DNA of 32,529 nt, from contig CACKPP010000004.1 in the NCBI GenBank assembly GCA_902602105.1, positions 1-32,529 on the forward strand. Reading direction: 5' to 3'. The notes under the pieces are model-generated. The model saw nothing but the letters and a program-made list of their open reading frames with translations, did not search any database and was not told the DNA's origin. A program made the translations under genes and the position numbers. Below, piece after piece: positions 12,005-20,398 of the stretch (the first letter of the stretch is position 1; each line of letters opens with the position of its first letter). The DNA comes from an uncultured Pelagibacteraceae bacterium. GTDB lineage: Bacteria > Pseudomonadota > Alphaproteobacteria > Pelagibacterales > Pelagibacteraceae.

Positions 12005-12310
12005 ATGGCCAAATTGAGTTCAATTAATAAAAATAATAAAAGAATTAAACTTTCTAATAAATTTTATAAGAAAAGAGAAAAACTTAAAAAAGTTGTTATG
12101 AATAAAAAACTCTCATTAGAGGAAAGATTCAAAGCACAACAAAAATTATCTAAGATGCCAAGAAATTCTGCTAAAGTAAGGGTAATGAACAGATGTCAAA
12201 TTACTGGAAGACCCCATGGCGTATATAGAAAATTAAAGATATCTAGAATTGCATTAAGACAACTTGGATTGCAAGGAAAGATACCAGGTTTAGTTAAATC
12301 AAGTTGGTAG
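12005..12310 (+). CDS. rpsN: 30S ribosomal protein S14 (zinc-free type)
   Basis: S14 is a late-binding 30S head protein. At 101 residues it is the long form without a CxxC...CxxC zinc ribbon. The C-terminal signature [20 protein letters not shown] is present, followed by [18 protein letters not shown] and the terminal KSSW. It is 1 base after rplE and 10 bases before rpsH. Confidence 0.98.
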   Translation: MAKLSSINKNNKRIKLSNKFYKKREKLKKVVMNKKLSLEERFKAQQKLSKMPRNSAKVRVMNRCQITGRPHGVYRKLKISRIALRQLGLQGKIPGLVKSSW

Positions 12311-12320
12311 AAAGGATTAT

Positions 12321-12716
12321 ATGAGTTTAAGTGACCCGATTGGAGATATGATTGCTAGAATTAAGAATGCTCAAGATAGAAGTCATAAAAAAGTAGGATT
12401 ACCATCATCAAATTTTAAAGTGAAGATTGCTGATATTCTCAAAAATGAGGGTTTTATAAAAGATTTTAAAATTGTTTCAGAAAACAATAAATCTATTCTT
12501 TCTTTAGACTTAAAATATCATTCAGGTAATCCAGTTATTAGTACATTTGAAAGAGTATCAAAACCTGGCAGAAGAATTTTTTCAAGCGCTGATGGATTAC
12601 CAAAAATTAATAATGGTCTTGGTATTGCAATAGTATCTACACCTAAAGGCGTAATGACTGATATGGATGCAAGAAAACAACGAGTAGGTGGCGAAATAAT
12701 TTGTAAGGTATTTTAA
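12321..12716 (+). CDS. rpsH: 30S ribosomal protein S8
   Basis: S8 binds helix 21 of 16S rRNA and represses the spc operon in E. coli. The 131-residue product starts MSLSDPIGDMIARIKNAQ, and has the LKNEGFIKDFKI segment and the C-terminal block GLGIAIVSTPKGVMTDMDAR ending GGEIICKVF. A recognisable Shine-Dalgarno (AAAGGA, 12311-12316) lies in the 10-base gap before the start, one of few clear ones in the cluster. The stop overlaps rplF by one base. Confidence 0.98.
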   Translation: MSLSDPIGDMIARIKNAQDRSHKKVGLPSSNFKVKIADILKNEGFIKDFKIVSENNKSILSLDLKYHSGNPVISTFERVSKPGRRIFSSADGLPKINNGLGIAIVSTPKGVMTDMDARKQRVGGEIICKVF

Positions 12717-13255
12717 TGTCTAAAATTGGTAAAATTAATATTTCAATTCCCGATAAAGTCAAAGTAGCTTTGGCTGGTAATATTTTAAATATTGAAGGTC
12801 CTTTAGGTAAAAAAGCTCTAAGTATAGATCTAGAAATATTTAATCTAGACATAAAAGATGGAAAAGAAATATCTATAAAACCAAAAAAAATAGATGACAT
12901 TAGCAAGAGATTATGGGGAATGAATAGAAGTTTGATTAATAACGCTGTAATAGGATCAAGCAAAGGATATGAAAAAACTCTAGAATTAGTTGGAGTGGGG
13001 TATCGAGCTGCACTAAAAGGAAATCAAATTAATCTACAGTTAGGATATAGTCACGATATAAATTTTGATATTCCTGAAGGTATAAAAATAACTGTAGAAA
13101 AACAAACTACATTAAAAATTAGTGGTTCAGACAAACAACAGGTAGGTGCAATAGCTTCAAAACTAAAAACTTTAAGAAAAATTGAGCCGTATAAAGGAAA
13201 AGGTGTTAGAGAAAAAGGCCAGTATGTTCTTAAAAAAGAGGGAAAGAAAAAATAA
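12716..13255 (+). CDS. rplF: 50S ribosomal protein L6
   Basis: L6 lies near the factor-binding site of the 50S subunit. The 179-residue product has the two repeated alpha/beta domains of the family. The family signature [20 protein letters not shown] is at about residues 83-102, and the C-terminal [20 protein letters not shown] and [14 protein letters not shown] follow. Length equals the family norm. It is joined to rpsH and rplR by TAATG overlaps. Confidence 0.97.
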   Translation: MSKIGKINISIPDKVKVALAGNILNIEGPLGKKALSIDLEIFNLDIKDGKEISIKPKKIDDISKRLWGMNRSLINNAVIGSSKGYEKTLELVGVGYRAALKGNQINLQLGYSHDINFDIPEGIKITVEKQTTLKISGSDKQQVGAIASKLKTLRKIEPYKGKGVREKGQYVLKKEGKKK

Positions 13256-13611
13256 TGAAAATAACGAGAAATTTAAGAAAAAGATATAGAGTAAGCAACA
13301 AGGTTAAAAATGTTGCATCGAAAGATAGATATCGACTAAGTATTTCAAGATCATTAAAAAATATTTCTGCACAAATAATAGATGACTCTAAGAACATGAC
13401 CCTTTTATCTGCATCATCTATTGAAAAAGATATTAAATCTGGATCAAAAATGAATAAAACTGAATTATCAAAAATTGTTGCCGAAAAACTTGCAAAAAAA
13501 GCTCATGAAAAAAAAATTACAAAAATTTATTTTGATAGAGGTATCTACAAATATCATGGTAGAATTAAAATTTTTGCTGAAACTTTACGTAAAAATGGAA
13601 TGGAATTTTAA
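13255..13611 (+). CDS. rplR: 50S ribosomal protein L18
   Basis: L18 binds 5S rRNA together with L5. The 118-residue product has the basic N-terminus ([12 protein letters not shown]), the [18 protein letters not shown] strand region and the C-terminal [20 protein letters not shown] motif typical of the family. It is 2 bases before rpsE. Confidence 0.97.
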   Translation: MKITRNLRKRYRVSNKVKNVASKDRYRLSISRSLKNISAQIIDDSKNMTLLSASSIEKDIKSGSKMNKTELSKIVAEKLAKKAHEKKITKIYFDRGIYKYHGRIKIFAETLRKNGMEF

Positions 13612-13613
13612 TT

Positions 13614-14129
13614 ATGGATAATAATAAAGATAAAAAGTCTGACGATATTATAGAAAAATTAGTCCACATTAATCGAATAACAAAAGTAGTTAAAGGTGGT
13701 AGAAGATTTGGCTTTTCAGCTTTAGTAGTGGTTGGTAATCAATCTGGTAAAATAGGTATAGCTCATGCTAAAGCTAAACAGGTTCCAGATGCCATTAAAA
13801 AGGCGAATGAAATGGCAAGAAGAAAATTAACACAAATTCCTTTAAGAGAAGGAAGAACCATTCATCATGACGTAAAAGCCAAAGATGGATCTGGAAGAAT
13901 AATATTACGTTCAGCTTCTAAAGGAACAGGTATAATAGCAGGAGGACCTATAAGAGCCGTATGTGAAGTTTTAGGAATAAAAGATATTGTTGCAAAATCA
14001 ATGGGTACTTCAAATGCACATAATGTTATAAGAGCTACCATGAAAGCTTTACGTAAGCAAAATTCACCAAAACAAATTTCTTTTATCAGAAGTAAAAAAA
14101 TATCTGAAATAGTGGAAAAAAGAGGATAA
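13614..14129 (+). CDS. rpsE: 30S ribosomal protein S5
   Basis: S5 acts in mRNA entry and decoding accuracy. The N-terminal double-stranded RNA-binding domain has [20 protein letters not shown]. The C-terminal domain has the [19 protein letters not shown] segment and [18 protein letters not shown]. Length is 171 (E. coli 167). Its TAA overlaps the rplO ATG (TAATG), so rpmD (L30), normally in this slot, is absent. Confidence 0.98.
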   Translation: MDNNKDKKSDDIIEKLVHINRITKVVKGGRRFGFSALVVVGNQSGKIGIAHAKAKQVPDAIKKANEMARRKLTQIPLREGRTIHHDVKAKDGSGRIILRSASKGTGIIAGGPIRAVCEVLGIKDIVAKSMGTSNAHNVIRATMKALRKQNSPKQISFIRSKKISEIVEKRG

Positions 14130-14581
14130 TGATAACTTTAAACAACATAAATAAATTTAAAAAAAAAAAGATTAGAGTTGGCAGAGGAATTGGCTCTGGT
14201 AAAGGCAAAACTTCTGGGAGGGGAGTTAAAGGTCAAAAATCAAGATCCGGTGTTGCAATTAAAAGCTTTGAAGGTGGACAAATGCCTCTCTACAGAAGAC
14301 TTCCAAAAAGAGGTTTCAATCCAATTTTGAAAGAAAATATTGCCATTTTAAATCTTGAAAAAATTCAGTTTTATATTGATAAAAAAAATATAAATACAAA
14401 TGATATACTTAATTCAGAAATACTTAAAAAATTAAAATTGATAAATAAAAACTCAAAAAAACTTAAAATTTTGGGAACTGGTGAAATCAAAAATAAAATT
14501 AATATAGAAGCAGACTTAGCATCTAGATCAGCTATAGAAAAATTAGAAAAAATAGGTGGATCTATAAATTTAAAGAAATAA
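14129..14581 (+). CDS. rplO: 50S ribosomal protein L15
   Basis: L15 is a late 50S assembly protein. The glycine-rich N-terminal part ([20 protein letters not shown]) and the [17 protein letters not shown] block are diagnostic. The C-terminal globular domain ([19 protein letters not shown]) is strongly AT-biased but complete. Length is 150 (E. coli 144). It directly follows rpsE and precedes secY by 10 bases. Confidence 0.97.
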   Translation: MITLNNINKFKKKKIRVGRGIGSGKGKTSGRGVKGQKSRSGVAIKSFEGGQMPLYRRLPKRGFNPILKENIAILNLEKIQFYIDKKNINTNDILNSEILKKLKLINKNSKKLKILGTGEIKNKINIEADLASRSAIEKLEKIGGSINLKK

Positions 14582-14591
14582 TTAGATTAAA

Positions 14592-15872
14592 ATGAGCAGC
14601 TCCTCATCTACCAATGATTTACGTAATAGAATACTATTCACAATAGCTATCTTAGCAGTATATAGATTTGGAACTTTTGTACCTCTTCCTGGAATAGATC
14701 CTGAACAATTAAAGATCATGATGGAAGGAAATCAAAAAGGTTTATTAGGAATGTTTAATGTTTTTGCTGGAGGTGCAGTTAGCAGGATGGCAATTTTTGC
14801 ATTGGGTATTATGCCATACATTTCATCTTCTATTATTGTTCAACTATTAACTGGTGTAACAGATTATTTTAAAAATTTAAAATCTCAGGGCGAAATTGGA
14901 AGATCGAAAATTACCCAAATTACAAGATATGGAACTGTTTTACTCGCAACTGTTCAAGGATATGGTCTTGCTGTTGGTTTAGAATCTTCTGCAAATTTGG
15001 TTATAAATCCTGGTCCATTTTTTAAGATTTCAACAGTCACTACAATTGTTGCAGGAACGATTTTTTTAATGTGGTTGGGTGAACAAATAACTCAACGTGG
15101 TATTGGTAATGGTATATCACTAATTATATTTGCTGGTATTGTTGCAGAAATACCTAGGGCCTTAGTAACAACATTTGAATTAGGAAGAACAGGTGCAGTA
15201 TCAACAATAATGCTTTTAGCTATTTTTATTTTATTAATTGGGACTATTTTATTTATTGTTTTTATGGAAAGAGCATTAAGAAAAATTTTAATAAATTATC
15301 CAAAAAGACAAATGGGTAATAAAATGTATGGTGGGGAGTCCTCACATTTACCTCTAAAGATTAATCAAGCAGGAGTTATCCCGGCAATCTTTGCATCAGC
15401 ATTATTATTATTACCTGTGACTTTTTCGAACTTTAATTTTTCAGAGAATGAAACATTTTTAAATTTAAGTTCTTATTTTACTCAAGGTCAGCCACTTTAT
15501 ATGTTGCTTTATGCTTCAGGTATTATTTTTTTTACATTTTTTTACACTTCGATAACATTCAATCCTACAGAAACAGCAGATAATTTAAGAAAATATGGTG
15601 GATTTATTCCGGGTATAAGACCTGGAGAAAGCACTGCTTTATATATTGAAAATATTTTAACTAAACTTACAACTATAGGAGCATTATATCTTACTTTAGT
15701 TTGTTTAATGCCAGAATTTTTAATAGCTAATTATCCAATACCTTTTTATTTAGGAGGTACTTCAATATTAATAGTTGTAGTTGTTGCAATAGATACCGTT
15801 ACACAAATACAAACTAGACTAATGAGTTCTCAGTACGAACAATTAATTAAAAAAACTAAATTTGGTAGATAA
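14592..15872 (+). CDS. secY: Protein translocase subunit SecY
   Basis: SecY is the channel-forming subunit of the SecYEG translocon in the inner membrane. The 426-residue protein begins with the amphipathic N-terminus NDLRNRILFTIAILAVYRFG and shows ten hydrophobic segments. Conserved landmarks are the periplasmic plug region after TM1, GEIGRSKITQITRYGTVLLA after TM2, and a cytosolic loop rich in conserved basic residues (ERALRKILINYPKRQ). The C-terminal loop PTETADNLRKYGGFIPGIRPG is also present. Position between rplO and adk is the classical spc arrangement. Confidence 0.98.
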   Translation: MSSSSSTNDLRNRILFTIAILAVYRFGTFVPLPGIDPEQLKIMMEGNQKGLLGMFNVFAGGAVSRMAIFALGIMPYISSSIIVQLLTGVTDYFKNLKSQGEIGRSKITQITRYGTVLLATVQGYGLAVGLESSANLVINPGPFFKISTVTTIVAGTIFLMWLGEQITQRGIGNGISLIIFAGIVAEIPRALVTTFELGRTGAVSTIMLLAIFILLIGTILFIVFMERALRKILINYPKRQMGNKMYGGESSHLPLKINQAGVIPAIFASALLLLPVTFSNFNFSENETFLNLSSYFTQGQPLYMLLYASGIIFFTFFYTSITFNPTETADNLRKYGGFIPGIRPGESTALYIENILTKLTTIGALYLTLVCLMPEFLIANYPIPFYLGGTSILIVVVVAIDTVTQIQTRLMSSQYEQLIKKTKFGR

Positions 15873-15877
15873 CAAAA

Positions 15878-16441
15878 GTGAATGTAATTTTATTTGGGCC
15901 ACCAGGTGCTGGAAAAGGTACTCAGGCTAGATATCTAGTAAATAAATTAAATGGTTTTCAGATATCTACTGGTGATATGTTGAGAGATGAAATTCAAAAA
16001 AATTCTGAAATTGGAAAAAGAATAATTAATGATATGAATGATGGAAAATTTGTTAATGACGAAATAGTAAACAATCTTATAAAAAAAGTTATTTTCGACC
16101 CAAATAAAAAAGACAAATTAATATTCGATGGATATCCAAGATCTTTAAGTCAAGCCAAAAACTTAGATTTGTTATTAAAGAACTCTAATCAAAAAATAAA
16201 TTTTATTTTTTTTCTCAACGTAAACAAGGATACGATTATAAAAAGAATTGAGAAAAGAAAAATTTTAGAAAAAAGATCAGATGATGAATTGAATACTATA
16301 ATTAGAAGGTATGATACTTATATGGATACAACCAAACCTGTCCTAGATTTCTATTCTCAAAATCTAAATTTTTATGAAATAGACGGAACACTTAAAATTG
16401 ACGAAATAACCGCTAAAATAGATGCTTTTATCAATGTTTAA
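15878..16441 (+). CDS. adk: Adenylate kinase (short-LID type)
   Basis: Adenylate kinase interconverts ATP + AMP and 2 ADP in the cytoplasm. The P-loop GPPGAGKGT is at residues 7-15, the AMP-binding STGDMLRDE segment at about 31-39, and FDGYPRSLSQA at about 87. The protein is 187 residues, against 214 in E. coli. The difference lies in the LID (around EKRKILEKRSDDEL), so this is the short form common in alphaproteobacteria, without a zinc-binding lid. The start is GTG at 15878, five bases after the secY stop. Linkage to secY is typical. Confidence 0.97.
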   Translation: MNVILFGPPGAGKGTQARYLVNKLNGFQISTGDMLRDEIQKNSEIGKRIINDMNDGKFVNDEIVNNLIKKVIFDPNKKDKLIFDGYPRSLSQAKNLDLLLKNSNQKINFIFFLNVNKDTIIKRIEKRKILEKRSDDELNTIIRRYDTYMDTTKPVLDFYSQNLNFYEIDGTLKIDEITAKIDAFINV

Positions 16442-16445
16442 GACA

Positions 16446-16473
16446 TTGACTTTAAATTAACTTCTTATATAAA
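16446..16473 (+). promoter_or_regulatory. Candidate promoter of the rpsM-rpsK-rpoA-rplQ unit
   Basis: TTGACT (16446-16451) and TATAAA (16468-16473) are 16 bases apart in the 56-base gap between adk and rpsM, the only gap of more than 10 bases between 3771 and 18804. Both hexamers differ from consensus at one position. A start site about 7 bases downstream would give a leader under 20 bases, too short for an S4-binding pseudoknot like that of the E. coli alpha operon. Confidence 0.5.
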
Positions 16474-16497
16474 AGGCTAAAAATTTATCACATATTT

Positions 16498-16881
16498 ATG
16501 GCTCGTATCGCAGGTATTAACATTCCACAGAATAAACTTGTTCATATTGGACTCACTTATATCTATGGAATAGGAAATAAATATTCTAATCAAATTTGTT
16601 CATCATTGGAGATTCCTAAAAAAAAAAGAGTGAATGAACTTACAGATGAAGAAATTTTAAAAATTAGGGAATATATTGATCAAAATTTTAAAGTTGAAGG
16701 TGATTTAAGAAGAGATTATTCGTTAAGTATAAAAAGATTAATTGATTTAGCTTGTTATAGGGGTTCTAGACATAGAAAAAAATTACCTGTAAGGGGTCAA
16801 AGGACTAGATGTAATGCAAGAACTAGAAAAGGTAAAGCGATTGCTATTGCAGGTAAAAAATTAACTCCGTTAAAAAAATAA
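16498..16881 (+). CDS. rpsM: 30S ribosomal protein S13
   Basis: S13 is a 30S head protein forming bridges B1a and B1b and contacting P-site tRNA. It starts [21 protein letters not shown], and has [12 protein letters not shown] and the basic [20 protein letters not shown] segment; the 127-residue length is normal. It is the first gene of the alpha-type group after a candidate promoter. rpmJ (L36), which lies between secY and rpsM in E. coli, is absent from this position. Confidence 0.98.
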   Translation: MARIAGINIPQNKLVHIGLTYIYGIGNKYSNQICSSLEIPKKKRVNELTDEEILKIREYIDQNFKVEGDLRRDYSLSIKRLIDLACYRGSRHRKKLPVRGQRTRCNARTRKGKAIAIAGKKLTPLKK

Positions 16882-16883
16882 TT

Positions 16884-17333
16884 ATGGCAAAAGTAGAAAA
16901 AGTCGAAAATAAAGATCAAAAAATAGATAAATCATCTAAGAAAAGTAATAAAAGCTCTTATTCAAAAAAGAAAAAAACAAAAAAGAATATTTTAAATGGT
17001 ATAGCTTATGTGCAATCTACATTTAATAATACAATTATTTCAATTGCAGACACTAATGGAAATGTAATTTCCTGGGCTTCAGCTGGTCAAAAGGGTTTTA
17101 AAGGTTCAAGAAAATCAACCCCTTATGCTGCACAAGTTGCAGCGGACTCTGCAGCATCAAAGGCTTTAGATTATGGAATGAAAACTTTATCAGTAGAGGT
17201 TAAAGGTCCAGGTTCTGGTCGTGAAACAGCTTTAAGAGCACTGCAAGCAAGAGGATTTAAAATTTTATCGATTAAAGATACAACGCCTATGCCTCATAAT
17301 GGAACAAGACCACCAAAAAAAAGGAGAGTATAA
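16884..17333 (+). CDS. rpsK: 30S ribosomal protein S11 with lysine/serine-rich N-terminal extension
   Basis: S11 is a platform protein of the 30S subunit at the Shine-Dalgarno binding region. The core starts at about residue 36 ([20 protein letters not shown]). The RNA-binding block [19 protein letters not shown] and the C-terminus [12 protein letters not shown] are conserved. At 149 residues it is about 20 longer than E. coli S11, because of an N-terminal lysine/serine tract that should be disordered. rpsD does not follow it, unlike in E. coli; rpoA does, by a one-base overlap. Confidence 0.97.
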   Translation: MAKVEKVENKDQKIDKSSKKSNKSSYSKKKKTKKNILNGIAYVQSTFNNTIISIADTNGNVISWASAGQKGFKGSRKSTPYAAQVAADSAASKALDYGMKTLSVEVKGPGSGRETALRALQARGFKILSIKDTTPMPHNGTRPPKKRRV

Positions 17334-18361
17334 TGGAAACTGAAAATGTTAATGTAAAGAATTGGAAATCTTTAATAAAACCTACAAAGTTAGATGTTAA
17401 AATTAGTGATGATTTGACTAAAGCTACAATTATTGCAGAGCCTTTAGAAAAAGGTTATGGTTTAACTTTAGGAAATTCTTTAAGAAGAATTTTACTTTCT
17501 TCAATAAGAGGTACAGCGGTTACATCAGTGCAAATAGATGGTGTTTTACATGAATTTACATCTATAAAAGGTGTAAGAGAAGACGTTACAGATATTGTTT
17601 TAAACGTTAAATCTTTAGCTTTAAAAAGCACTTCTGAAGGAACTAAAAAATTAGTATTAGATGCTAAAGGTCCAGGAGAAATTAAAGCATCAGACATCGC
17701 ATCTATACCAGATATTGAAATTCTAAACCCTGATTTAGTTATTTGTAATTTAGATGAAAACACTAATTTTCATATGGAAATGAATGTTAATACTGGAAAA
17801 GGTTATGTTCCTGCAGATTTAAACAAACCAGAAGAACCACCATTAGGATTAATAGCAATAGACTCATTATATAGCCCAGTTAAAAAAGTATCTTACTCAG
17901 TAAGTACAGCTAGAGAAGGTAAAGCTTTAGATTATGATAAATTAACAATGGAAGTTGAAACTAACGGATCTATATCAGCAGAAGATGCGGTAGCTTACTC
18001 AGCTAGAATTTTTCAAGATCAATTAAAAATGTTTATAAATTTTGATGAACCTGTAGAAACACCAGTAAAAGAAGTTTCTACTGAGCCAGAATTTAATAAA
18101 AACTTGTTAAGAAAAGTTGATGAATTAGAGCTTTCTGTCAGATCTATGAATTGCTTAAAAAATGATAATATTATTTATATAGGAGACTTAGTGCAAAAGT
18201 CAGAGGGAGAGATGCTAAGAACCCCAAATTTTGGAAGGAAATCTTTAAATGAAATTAAGGAAGTATTAACAGGTATGTCTCTTTATTTGGGAATGGAGAT
18301 CCCTAATTGGCCACCTGATAATATCGCAGAAATGTCTAAAAAACTAGAGGAAGCCATCTAA
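17333..18361 (+). CDS. rpoA: RNA polymerase alpha subunit
   Basis: Alpha dimerises to start polymerase assembly and contacts UP elements and activators. The N-terminal domain (about residues 20-235) has [20 protein letters not shown], the dimerisation helix, and [20 protein letters not shown] linker follows. The C-terminal domain (about 265-330) has the helix-hairpin elements [16 protein letters not shown] and [18 protein letters not shown]. Length is 342 (E. coli 329). It is joined to rpsK and rplQ by TAATG overlaps. Confidence 0.98.
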   Translation: METENVNVKNWKSLIKPTKLDVKISDDLTKATIIAEPLEKGYGLTLGNSLRRILLSSIRGTAVTSVQIDGVLHEFTSIKGVREDVTDIVLNVKSLALKSTSEGTKKLVLDAKGPGEIKASDIASIPDIEILNPDLVICNLDENTNFHMEMNVNTGKGYVPADLNKPEEPPLGLIAIDSLYSPVKKVSYSVSTAREGKALDYDKLTMEVETNGSISAEDAVAYSARIFQDQLKMFINFDEPVETPVKEVSTEPEFNKNLLRKVDELELSVRSMNCLKNDNIIYIGDLVQKSEGEMLRTPNFGRKSLNEIKEVLTGMSLYLGMEIPNWPPDNIAEMSKKLEEAI

Positions 18362-18804
18362 TGAGACATGGAATGGCAAATAAGAAGTTAAACAGAACTT
18401 CAGAACATAGAAAAGCATTATTAAAAAATATGCTCAATTCATTAATTAAGTATGAACAAATAAAAACAACATTACCTAAAGCAAAATTTTTAAAACCACA
18501 AGCTGAAAAACTAATTACATTAGGTAAAAATGATACTTTACATAATACTAAAATTTTAATTTCACAGTTACAAGACACCAAATCTGCAAATAAAGTAAAA
18601 AAAACTTTGTCTAAAAGATATGAAAAAAGAGCAGGTGGGTATACTAGAATAATTAAAGCTGGATTTAGATATGGCGATAATGCCCCGATGGCAATAATTG
18701 AATTTGTAGACAGAGATGTTGAAGCTAAAAGGGTAGATAAAAAGAAAAAAGACTCAGTTAAAGAAGCTGAAAAAAAAGAAGACAAAAAAGTAGCCACACC
18801 GTAG
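18361..18804 (+). CDS. rplQ: 50S ribosomal protein L17 with charged C-terminal tail
   Basis: L17 lies at the base of the 50S subunit near the tunnel exit. The start [20 protein letters not shown] is diagnostic, followed by [19 protein letters not shown] and the conserved [20 protein letters not shown]. The core ends near residue 122. A charged tail rich in lysine and glutamate brings it to 147 residues (E. coli 127). Such tails are common in alphaproteobacterial L17. It is the last ribosomal gene of the cluster. Confidence 0.97.
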   Translation: MRHGMANKKLNRTSEHRKALLKNMLNSLIKYEQIKTTLPKAKFLKPQAEKLITLGKNDTLHNTKILISQLQDTKSANKVKKTLSKRYEKRAGGYTRIIKAGFRYGDNAPMAIIEFVDRDVEAKRVDKKKKDSVKEAEKKEDKKVATP

Positions 18805-18810
18805 TATAAT
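18805..18810 (+). promoter_or_regulatory. Consensus -10 hexamer just before the pseudouridine synthase gene
   Basis: An exact TATAAT lies in the 18-base gap between rplQ and the next gene, but no good -35 hexamer is found at 16-18 bases upstream. Transcription would start only about 6 bases before the ATG, giving a nearly leaderless mRNA. It may be chance in AT-rich DNA, with the gene read instead from the rplQ operon. Confidence 0.25.
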
Positions 18811-18822
18811 AATTCAATAACT

Positions 18823-19740
18823 ATGATTAAGAATTATATCGTTGACTCAACGTGTAATGATATGCGCATCGATAGATGGATTAGAAATAAGTTAGGAAAA
18901 ATACCTCAAAGTTTAATAGAAAAAAATTTAAGATCAGGAAAAATAAAAATAAATAAAAAGAAGGTTAAGAGTTCTTTTAAGATTAAAACTAATGATAAAA
19001 TTGATATATTTAATTTGAATTTTAAAGAAAAAATTAATCAAAAAAAAGTTAAGTTTAATCCCTCTAATGAAATAATTAAGTCTAATGAAGATTTGATTAT
19101 TGAAAATAATGATGATTTTATTGTTTTAAATAAAGCCACAGGTATTTCTGTCCAGGGAGGAACAAAATCGAAAAAAAACTTAATTGATATTTTTGCTAAG
19201 AGTGAAATTTTTGATGGAACAAAACCATATTCAGTTCATAGATTAGATAAAGATACTTCTGGAGTTTTTGTTATGGCTAAAAATAGACAAACAGCTCAAT
19301 TATTAACATCTTTATTTAGATTAAGAAAAGTTCATAAAACTTATTTAGCAATTTGTCATGGAGAAGTTGAAAAAAATTCAGGTGAATGGAATAATGAATT
19401 GATACGTTTTGATAATGGAAAAAAGATTGTAGAAAAAGCAAAAACTATTTTTAGAGTTATTGATAAGAATTCAAATTCAAGTTTAGTTGAAATGAAACCA
19501 ATTACTGGAAGAAAACATCAGCTAAGAAAACAACTTTTTAATATAGGTCATTCTATTTATGGTGATCATAAATATAGGTCATTCAATTCAACTAAAGGGA
19601 TAAATAAAAATTTAATGCTTCATTCTTATCAAATAAAATTTATGATTAATAATAATAAACATACATATCAAGCACTTCTTCCAGATTATTTTAAAAAATT
19701 GTTAAAGACTAAAAGACTTAATTTTGTAAATTTGAAATAA
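18823..19740 (+). CDS. 23S rRNA pseudouridine synthase, RluC/RluD family
   Basis: Enzymes of this family isomerise specific uridines of 23S rRNA to pseudouridine. The N-terminal part (about residues 14-62) is an S4-type RNA-binding domain ([20 protein letters not shown]). The catalytic domain carries HRLDKDTSG at 139-147 with the nucleophilic aspartate at 142, then [12 protein letters not shown] and the [15 protein letters not shown] motif near 225. The 305 residues fit RluC/RluD. I lean to RluC-like but cannot fix the target uridines from sequence alone. It follows rplQ by 18 bases and its last 23 bases overlap the convergent lipB gene. Confidence 0.9.
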   Translation: MIKNYIVDSTCNDMRIDRWIRNKLGKIPQSLIEKNLRSGKIKINKKKVKSSFKIKTNDKIDIFNLNFKEKINQKKVKFNPSNEIIKSNEDLIIENNDDFIVLNKATGISVQGGTKSKKNLIDIFAKSEIFDGTKPYSVHRLDKDTSGVFVMAKNRQTAQLLTSLFRLRKVHKTYLAICHGEVEKNSGEWNNELIRFDNGKKIVEKAKTIFRVIDKNSNSSLVEMKPITGRKHQLRKQLFNIGHSIYGDHKYRSFNSTKGINKNLMLHSYQIKFMINNNKHTYQALLPDYFKKLLKTKRLNFVNLK

Positions 19741-20338
19741 AATTTTTAATTAATATATTTTCTAGATCTTGATAATTTTGATCTTTAATTTTTCTTAGAT
19801 TAGTAACACCTTTATCTTTAATTCCACATGGGATAATTGATTTATATTTTTGTAAGTCATTATCTATATTTAATGAAAAACCATGATATGCAATCCATTT
19901 ACTTATTCTTACACCTATAGCTGCAACCTTTTTTATTTCATTATTATCATCATACCAAATTCCAATGTTTTCTTTATCTGCAAAAGTTTCTATTTCATAA
20001 AATTTAAGTGTATCAATAATAGTTTTTTCAATGATAGATATAAATTTTCTTATATCTTTATTCTTTTTTTTCAAATCAATTACAAAATAACAAATAAGTT
20101 GGCCAATACCATGGTGAGTTATTTTTCCTCCTCTATTAGTTTTTAAAATTTTGATAGATTTATCTAAAATTTCATTAACTTTATAACTAGTGCCGGCAGT
20201 GTAAATATCTTCATGTTCTAAAATCCATATTAGCTCATTAGAGTTATTTGAATTTAAATCTGATAATCGCCTTTCTAGGTATTGTATAGCATCATCATAT
20301 TTTACAGGTTTTTTTGACTTTTTAATCTCAATATTCAT
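19718..20338 (-). CDS. lipB: Octanoyl-[acyl carrier protein]:protein octanoyltransferase
   Basis: LipB moves octanoate from acyl carrier protein to lipoyl domains of 2-oxoacid dehydrogenases and the glycine-cleavage H protein; LipA then inserts sulfur. The 206-residue protein has the signature [20 protein letters not shown] at about 69-88, the catalytic lysine at 138 ([10 protein letters not shown]) and the catalytic cysteine at 171 ([14 protein letters not shown]). The gene is convergent with the pseudouridine synthase gene, overlapping it by 23 bases at the 3' end. It is divergent from mgtE across a 60-base gap with no clear promoter match. Confidence 0.94.
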   Translation of the reverse strand: MNIEIKKSKKPVKYDDAIQYLERRLSDLNSNNSNELIWILEHEDIYTAGTSYKVNEILDKSIKILKTNRGGKITHHGIGQLICYFVIDLKKKNKDIRKFISIIEKTIIDTLKFYEIETFADKENIGIWYDDNNEIKKVAAIGVRISKWIAYHGFSLNIDNDLQKYKSIIPCGIKDKGVTNLRKIKDQNYQDLENILIKNFISNLQN

Positions 20339-20398
20339 TTAAAAATTGTATTCTTTTCATTATGTATTAAAAGTTGCGACTAAATAATAGGAATATTT

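Noticed and set aside
12643..12963. 106-residue minus-strand reading frame across rpsH/rplF
   Set aside because: It covers two conserved ribosomal genes in antisense and has no recognisable features.
18336..18797. 153-residue minus-strand reading frame
   Set aside because: It is antisense to rplQ, whose sequence is unmistakable; the composition is that of a shadow frame.
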